NCBI GenBank assembly: GCA_046542255.1
Contig: JBKHBT010000106.1
Span: 1 to 11,750, forward strand
Reading direction: 5' to 3'
Origin: JBKHBT01 sp046542255
GTDB taxonomy: Bacteria; UBP14; UBA6098; JBKHBT01
DNA length: 11,750 nucleotides
Positions 7,874 to 11,750 of this stretch are shown piece after piece. The notes under the pieces were generated by a model that worked only from the letters and a program-made list of their open reading frames with translations, was not told the DNA's origin and made no database searches. The first letter of the stretch is position 1. Each line of letters begins with the position of its first letter. Position numbers and translations under genes: made by a program.

Positions 7874-8646
7874 TTTTTTCTGGTGGAATCAAGTTTTCGT
7901 ATGAGAAAAGAAAGCTTGCCTTCAATTTCATCGAGCCTTTTGTCGATAGCGTTTTTATCTTCATTTTGAAAATTAAAAGAACTAATATTATTAGCCTTTC
8001 GGAGAGTTTGGATAAAGCTTTCAAGCTCGCTTCTCTTTTCCTGCTCCATACGGATTATTTTACCAAGCTCATCCACACGCCTTTTGGAATCATGGACACT
8101 TTCCAGAATTCCGCCAACAGTATTTGTGATATTCTTTTCAAGCTCTTGAGTAACTCGATGAAACTGATCGAAGAACTTTTTGCTCTCTATTTGAAGAAAC
8201 ATCTCGAGCAGTTTTGGCGGATGCAGCGGAAGATTCCTTCCATCTCCACGAATCTTATATTTACCGCCACCAGTACAATATGGTTTATTTTTTCCTGATG
8301 GAATTTCTATTCGATAAAATGGCCGACTTCGCAAATTTTCTACATACAATTGCACATTCAGAGCCGGTGAACAGCTTTGAGCCTTGGAAATGATAGACAG
8401 TTTATTTTCATCGCAGATAGTACAACCGATTATCTCTCCGATTTGCCTTCCATCGGAATCTCGCGCATCGCGAATGCCTATTAATATTGCGCCGCCGTTT
8501 TCCGAATTGGCGAATGAAACCAGATCGACGGCCTTGAGGCCACTTAAATCCTCCTTGAAATCAACATCGAAATTCTCATCGCCGGATAAAAGTTCTCTCG
8601 TTCTATTGGTTATACCCTGAAATTCATATTTGCGTCTTTTCTCCAA
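7870..8646 (-). CDS. AlbA_2 (Schlafen-type) putative nucleic-acid-binding protein with coiled-coil tail
   Basis: This 258-residue protein has an N-terminal AlbA_2/Schlafen domain. Marks are DFKE (29-32), AFAN-like FANSENGGAILIGI (45-58), and a closing YKIRGDGRNLPLHPPKL (130-146). The remaining residues, about 150-258, are charged, helical and probably coiled coil (for example RRVDELGKIIRMEQEKRSEL), in place of the helix-turn-helix or AAA-like part often found in this family. The family is often linked to DNA or RNA binding and to transcription control or phage defence, but no activity is proven for this form. The frame is open up to TTG 8700-8698. TTG 8646-8644 is chosen because AGGAGG sits four bases upstream of it. 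Convergence with the receiver-histidine kinase, with stop codons overlapping by four bases, leaves no room for a terminator between them. Confidence 0.75.
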   Translation of the reverse strand: MEKRRKYEFQGITNRTRELLSGDENFDVDFKEDLSGLKAVDLVSFANSENGGAILIGIRDARDSDGRQIGEIIGCTICDENKLSIISKAQSCSPALNVQLYVENLRSRPFYRIEIPSGKNKPYCTGGGKYKIRGDGRNLPLHPPKLLEMFLQIESKKFFDQFHRVTQELEKNITNTVGGILESVHDSKRRVDELGKIIRMEQEKRSELESFIQTLRKANNISSFNFQNEDKNAIDKRLDEIEGKLSFLIRKLDSTRKN

Positions 8647-8650
8647 ATAA

Positions 8651-8656
8651 CCTCCT
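8651..8656 (-). promoter_or_regulatory. Ribosome binding site that fixes the TTG start of the AlbA_2 gene
   Basis: On the minus strand AGGAGG lies four bases before TTG 8646-8644. The alternative upstream TTG at 8700 has no such site. Confidence 0.6.
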
Positions 8657-8735
8657 ATACCAAGCTTAATTAAAGAATAATAGATTGTTTTGTCGAGCAA
8701 TTTTTAATATGGACTGTTCTGCAATCTGAAAAATC

Positions 8736-8764
8736 TTGACGTTTTATTTTATCAAAGATATATT
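8736..8764 (+). promoter_or_regulatory. Sigma-70-like promoter of the cysteine desulfurase gene
   Basis: TTGACG (8736-8741) and TATATT (8759-8764) each match five of six consensus bases and are exactly 17 bases apart. Transcription would start near 8771 and give a leader of about 105 bases. This is the best sigma-70-type promoter match in the window. Confidence 0.5.
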
Positions 8765-8781
8765 AAATACTAGAGATTTTT

Positions 8782-8842
8782 GTTAGCGAAGAATCTGGCT
8801 AACTTCAAGATATTGTTTTCCAAAAGCAGATTTGGCGCTTTG
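8782..8842 (+). promoter_or_regulatory. Leader with a perfect 6-bp hairpin and two competing stems
   Basis: GTTAGC (8782-8787) pairs with GCTAAC (8798-8803) across a 10-base loop. Next, CCAAA (8820-8824) can pair with TTTGG (8831-8835). Alternatively CCAAAAGC (8820-8827) can pair with GCTTTGG (8836-8842) with one bulged A. The last two stems exclude each other. No run of T follows, so these are not typical terminators. They may be a DNA operator, an RNA switch, or chance; no known riboswitch class was recognised. Confidence 0.25.
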
Positions 8843-8876
8843 GTAAGAGATAACACAAGAAGCCTGTGAGGTAAAG

Positions 8877-10025
8877 ATGTCTGAAAATATCTATTATTTC
8901 GACAATGGAGCTACGAGTTTCCCTAAACCCCAAAGCGTTATAGATGCATGGATGGACTATTCCACAAGAATCGGAGCCAGTCCGGGAAGAGGCAATTATG
9001 GGCTTTCTGTCGAAGGTGGCGAAGCGCTTTCCAAAGTCCGCGAAAAAGTCGCAAAACTCATAGGTATTGAAAATCCAGACATGGTATCATTTACTCGGAA
9101 TGCTACAGAAGCCCTAAATACTGCAATCTTCGGGCTTGTTACAGAAGGCGATCATATTGTAACAACAATCACAGAACACAATGCAGTACTTAGGCCACTT
9201 AATAGAATGATAAAGACCCAAAATGTCAAGGTCGATTATGCACCTATCGATGAAGAAGGCTTAGTGCAGCCAGAAGCGATATTTGAATTGGTAAATGACG
9301 ATACTCAAATCATTATATTAAATGGGATATCAAATGTTACAGGCGCTATTGCTCCAATTAAAGAAGTGGGAGAATTCTGTATCGAAAATGGTATCATTTT
9401 TATTCTCGATGCCGCCCAGCTTCTTGGCACTGTTCCATTTAATGCCGTAGAAAATAATGTGGATATCTTAGGTTTTACAGGGCATAAGAATCTTCTCGGG
9501 CCAACCGGAACCGGCGGTTTGTATCATATACAGGACCTCGAGCCTATACCTCTTACATGGGGTGGAACAGGCGGAATGAGCGATCTACAGTGTATGCCGG
9601 AGCTTTTGCCATTCAAATACGAGGCTGGAACAGTAAATGCTGCCGGCCTTTATGCACTTGGAGCTGGAATCGACTATATCGAGAAAAAAGGCATCGATAA
9701 TATAATGAAACACAAAATAACCCTCGCCGATAGATTTGTCGATGGAATAAGAGATATAAAAGGCCTTAGCCTTATTGGGCCGCAAAAGAAACCAGGGCAA
9801 AGAATAGGTGTGGTTTCTTTTTATATCGATGGCAAAGATACAAGAGAGATTGCCAGCGATCTTTGGGATAAATACAAAATCGCAGTCAGAGGCGGACTCC
9901 ATTGCGCTCCAATGCTCCACGAATATCTCTCGATAGATGGCTCACTCAGGTTCTCATTCGGCATTTTCCACGACAATGATGATATCGATTATGGAATAAA
10001 TGCACTCAAAAAGGTTCTGAAGTAA
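8877..10025 (+). CDS. Cysteine desulfurase family PLP enzyme (class V aminotransferase)
   Basis: This 382-residue PLP enzyme probably removes sulfur from cysteine, giving alanine and an enzyme-bound persulfide. Visible residues are His101 (TEHNA, stacks on PLP), Asn153 (GISNVTG), Asp178 and Gln181 in DAAQ, and the PLP-binding Lys204 in TGHKNLLGPTGTGGL. Cys343 in RGGLHCAPMLH aligns with the catalytic Cys of group II (SufS/CsdA-like) enzymes. It most resembles the EF2568-type cysteine desulfurase-like subfamily, shorter than SufS (about 400 residues), for which the physiological sulfur acceptor is often unknown. No iron-sulfur scaffold, SufU, rhodanese or tRNA-thiolation gene lies beside it, so its acceptor cannot be named. 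ATG 8877 follows GAGGT with a four-base spacer. It is likely transcribed alone. Selenocysteine lyase activity is a possible alternative. Confidence 0.88.
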   Translation: MSENIYYFDNGATSFPKPQSVIDAWMDYSTRIGASPGRGNYGLSVEGGEALSKVREKVAKLIGIENPDMVSFTRNATEALNTAIFGLVTEGDHIVTTITEHNAVLRPLNRMIKTQNVKVDYAPIDEEGLVQPEAIFELVNDDTQIIILNGISNVTGAIAPIKEVGEFCIENGIIFILDAAQLLGTVPFNAVENNVDILGFTGHKNLLGPTGTGGLYHIQDLEPIPLTWGGTGGMSDLQCMPELLPFKYEAGTVNAAGLYALGAGIDYIEKKGIDNIMKHKITLADRFVDGIRDIKGLSLIGPQKKPGQRIGVVSFYIDGKDTREIASDLWDKYKIAVRGGLHCAPMLHEYLSIDGSLRFSFGIFHDNDDIDYGINALKKVLK

Positions 10026-10125
10026 AACAGATTAGTTTTTTCCAGGCTTAAGAATTTATTTGAGAAAGTTACTCTATCTAACATTTATTTAATTATCTTC
10101 GAAGTTTACCGATACTATTATCTAC

Positions 10126-10156
10126 TTGACAAGGTTTCTAATAATTGCGATTTTTG
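10126..10156 (+). promoter_or_regulatory. Candidate Bacteroidetes-type promoter of the secreted repeat protein
   Basis: CTTG ending at 10128 and GATTTTTG (10149-10156) are spaced 20 bases apart. This matches the Bacteroidetes rule (TTTG near -33, TAnnTTTG near -7) with one mismatch in each box. Read as a sigma-70 promoter the region fails: TTGACA (10126-10131) is perfect, but the only good -10, TATGAT (10158-10163), is 26 bases away. The rest of the 156-base gap after the desulfurase gene shows only a weak AAAAC/GTTTT stem just after the stop. Confidence 0.35.
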
Positions 10157-10181
10157 CTATGATATAAAAACAGGAGGCCGA

Positions 10182-11750
10182 ATGAGATTATGGAAAGTAA
10201 TCGTTTTTTTGGGGATGGTACTATCGATTTTTGCATATGATGGTTGGGAAAGAATATACGGTGGCGAACTTGTCGAAAGAACTTATGATATAGAGACAAT
10301 GGAAGATGATAAGTTCATCATAGTTGGAACCGAAGCACCTTTGACAGAAGGCAATGGCTCTGTTTTGCTTTTCGCCCTCGATGAATATGGTGATACTATT
10401 ATGGTTAGGATTTTTGATTTTGGCTATGATGATGGCGCAACTTCTATTACCAAATCAGCAGACGGCAATTATGTATTATGTGGCCATACCAATTCTTTCG
10501 GCGGTGTATTAGATTATGATGTTCTGGTTATGAAATTTACTCCAGAAGGCGATACGATATGGGCCAAAGCTATCGGTATTTCCAATACAGATGACTGGGG
10601 TCTGGATATCGAAACAACTTCGGATGATGGCTTTATAGTATGTGGAAAAACAGAATCCTTTGCAGACACCATAAGCGATGAGGATGTCTATCTAATCAAA
10701 TTAGATTCCGAAGGCGATACGCTATGGACAAATTTCTATCGTGGAAGCTACAATAGCGCTGGCTATGATGTAGAAATAATGCCGGATGGCGGTTACATTA
10801 TTTGCGGAATCACATTTGCCAGAATAACAGGTACAAATGAGATATTTCTTATCAGGACAGATGAAGAAGGAGGTGTCATCTGGCAAAATAGCTATGGAAC
10901 TACTGGAAATCATGATGAAGCTTATTCCATGGTTGTATTAGGCGATGGCAGCATCATGGTCGCTGGCGCTACCCAATCATGGGGAGCGGATATGTTTGAT
11001 TGCATGATTATGAAGTTGGATGAATTCGGAAGCGAAATATGGACAAATCTATATGGCGGCGATGGACAGGAATGGGCGAGTGAAATCAGGCAACTCGAAT
11101 CGGGTGATTTCGCGATTTCTGGATGGACTTCGTCTCATGGAGCATTAGGAAATGATGCTTACTTTTTCAAAATCGATTCGGATGGAGTATTGTTATGGGA
11201 AAAAACCTATGGTGGCGCAAATAACGATTTTATAAATTCCTTTATCGAATTAGAAGATGGCGGTTTTGCACTTACTGGCTATTCTTATTCCTATTTCGCC
11301 CTTCTTGCCGATGCTTATGTGATAAAGGTTGATTCCACAGGCGCACTGGGCTATTTGCCGCTTTATGTATCATTAGATATCGGAAGTAGCTGGAATACAT
11401 TTTCATATCCTTATATGGAGCCGGTTGTCTATTCTGAAATGTTCGGGCTGGCAATTCCGCCTTGTTATTCCTATAATAGTGCCGAGCGTTTATATGAACC
11501 GGCAGATACGCTCTATCCGGGCATTGGCTACTGGATGTTATATCCTGTCGATACCGTGCTCGGGATGGGGGGAATAACATCCTGTGATTCTACAATAGAT
11601 ACATTGCGTCCCGGATGGAACCTTATTGGCTGTCCGTTGGATACATTGCCTATCGAATTGATCACAGATATAGAGGGAGTCGTTCCGCCAGTTTATAATT
11701 ATAATGCTCATGAAAGAGTGTACGAAGAAATAGATTTCCTCATGCCCGGT
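10182..11750 (+). CDS. Secreted seven-repeat, probably beta-propeller-like protein, 3' end missing
   Basis: The frame is open from ATG 10182 to the window edge (523 codons) with no stop. AGGAGG lies four bases before the ATG. Residues 1-18 are a signal peptide (MRLWKVIVFLGMVLSIFA). Residues 22-389 hold seven tandem repeats of 51-55 residues, six of which begin with Trp (W22, W127, W182, W234, W287, W339) and one with Met74. Consensus features are W..xYGG, a central DGGFI..G.T, then D.Y.IK.D..G. Seven such units suggest a seven-bladed beta-propeller, though this is inferred from repeat number only. Residues 404-523 hold a duplicated GWNLI-type module. Proteins of this build are common in FCB-group genomes and often end in a secretion or sorting domain, which would lie beyond the window. 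No enzyme motif is visible; a surface or extracellular binding role is a guess. Confidence 0.85.
   Translation, partial: MRLWKVIVFLGMVLSIFAYDGWERIYGGELVERTYDIETMEDDKFIIVGTEAPLTEGNGSVLLFALDEYGDTIMVRIFDFGYDDGATSITKSADGNYVLCGHTNSFGGVLDYDVLVMKFTPEGDTIWAKAIGISNTDDWGLDIETTSDDGFIVCGKTESFADTISDEDVYLIKLDSEGDTLWTNFYRGSYNSAGYDVEIMPDGGYIICGITFARITGTNEIFLIRTDEEGGVIWQNSYGTTGNHDEAYSMVVLGDGSIMVAGATQSWGADMFDCMIMKLDEFGSEIWTNLYGGDGQEWASEIRQLESGDFAISGWTSSHGALGNDAYFFKIDSDGVLLWEKTYGGANNDFINSFIELEDGGFALTGYSYSYFALLADAYVIKVDSTGALGYLPLYVSLDIGSSWNTFSYPYMEPVVYSEMFGLAIPPCYSYNSAERLYEPADTLYPGIGYWMLYPVDTVLGMGGITSCDSTIDTLRPGWNLIGCPLDTLPIELITDIEGVVPPVYNYNAHERVYEEIDFLMPG
10245..11348 (+). repeat. Seven tandem protein repeats of about 52 residues
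   Basis: Repeat starts fall at residues 22, 74, 127, 182, 234, 287 and 339 of the secreted protein, so the spacings are 52, 53, 55, 52, 53 and 52. Each unit has an aromatic start, a D-G/D-G-F/Y/N-x-x-x-x-G centre, and ends with acidic-x-x-G before the next Trp. The nucleotide sequences have diverged, so these are old protein repeats and not recent DNA duplications. Confidence 0.85.
11391..11750 (+). repeat. Tandem duplication of a 76-residue C-terminal module
   Basis: Copy 1 begins at WN (404-405) and copy 2 at WN (479-480). The second half of each copy matches position for position with a 76-residue period: Y431-N432, E435-R436, Y438-E439, D442, L444, P446-G447 against Y507-N508, E511-R512, Y514-E515, D518, L520, P522-G523. 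The window ends at the PG of copy 2, so the GYWMLYP that follows in copy 1 is expected just outside. Confidence 0.8.

Noticed and set aside
735..10025. A sulfur-handling link between Thi4 and the cysteine desulfurase
   Set aside because: The two genes are over 7 kb apart, on opposite strands, with unrelated genes between; shared sulfur chemistry alone is too weak to link them.
10026..10046. Terminator after the cysteine desulfurase gene
   Set aside because: The AAAAC/GTTTT stem is five A/T-rich pairs followed by a short T run; too weak to call.
10126..10163. TTGACA and TATGAT as a sigma-70 promoter pair
   Set aside because: The spacer is 26 bases, far outside the workable range of about 15-19.

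Overview
The window is AT-rich bacterial DNA (roughly 37-38 % GC by eye) with seven full-length genes and one gene running off the right edge. No rRNA, tRNA, CRISPR array or insertion sequence was seen. The organism is probably a member of the FCB group (Bacteroidetes-Fibrobacteres and related candidate phyla). The grounds are a DUF5683-type envelope protein, a long secreted repeat protein ending in GWNLI-type modules, and a Bacteroidetes-like promoter upstream of that protein. This placement is an inference; no marker gene fixes the phylum.

Layout. On the minus strand at 60-1511 a two-gene unit encodes a Thi4-type thiazole synthase and then a DUF5683 membrane-associated protein. On the plus strand at 1740-7873 a three-gene signalling operon encodes a 1465-residue soluble hybrid histidine kinase (five PAS domains, GAF, kinase core, degenerate receiver, true receiver, HPt), a single-domain response regulator, and a receiver-histidine kinase. 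It meets, tail to tail with overlapping stop codons, a minus-strand AlbA_2/Schlafen-type protein with a coiled-coil tail (7870-8646). After a 230-base divergent intergenic region comes a class V aminotransferase of the cysteine desulfurase family (8877-10025), behind a good sigma-70-like promoter and a leader with small hairpins. Last is a secreted protein (10182 to the edge) with seven repeats of about 52 residues, then a tandemly duplicated 76-residue module. Bases 1-59 hold no supportable gene.

How the genes work together. The three signalling genes look like one phosphorelay: the hybrid kinase has every relay residue (His852, Asp1273, His1410), and the two downstream genes add two more receivers (Asp55, Asp73) and a second kinase (His185). 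None of the three has a DNA-binding or enzymatic output domain, so the end effector is not in the window. The Thi4 has His where the yeast/plant enzyme has its sulfur-donor Cys, which suggests a sulfide-dependent catalytic enzyme. The remaining genes look independent of one another. I see nothing that amounts to a clearly new system. The most distinctive items are the relay architecture with a Glu-bearing pseudo-receiver, the His-type Thi4 cotranscribed with DUF5683, and the duplicated module of the secreted protein.
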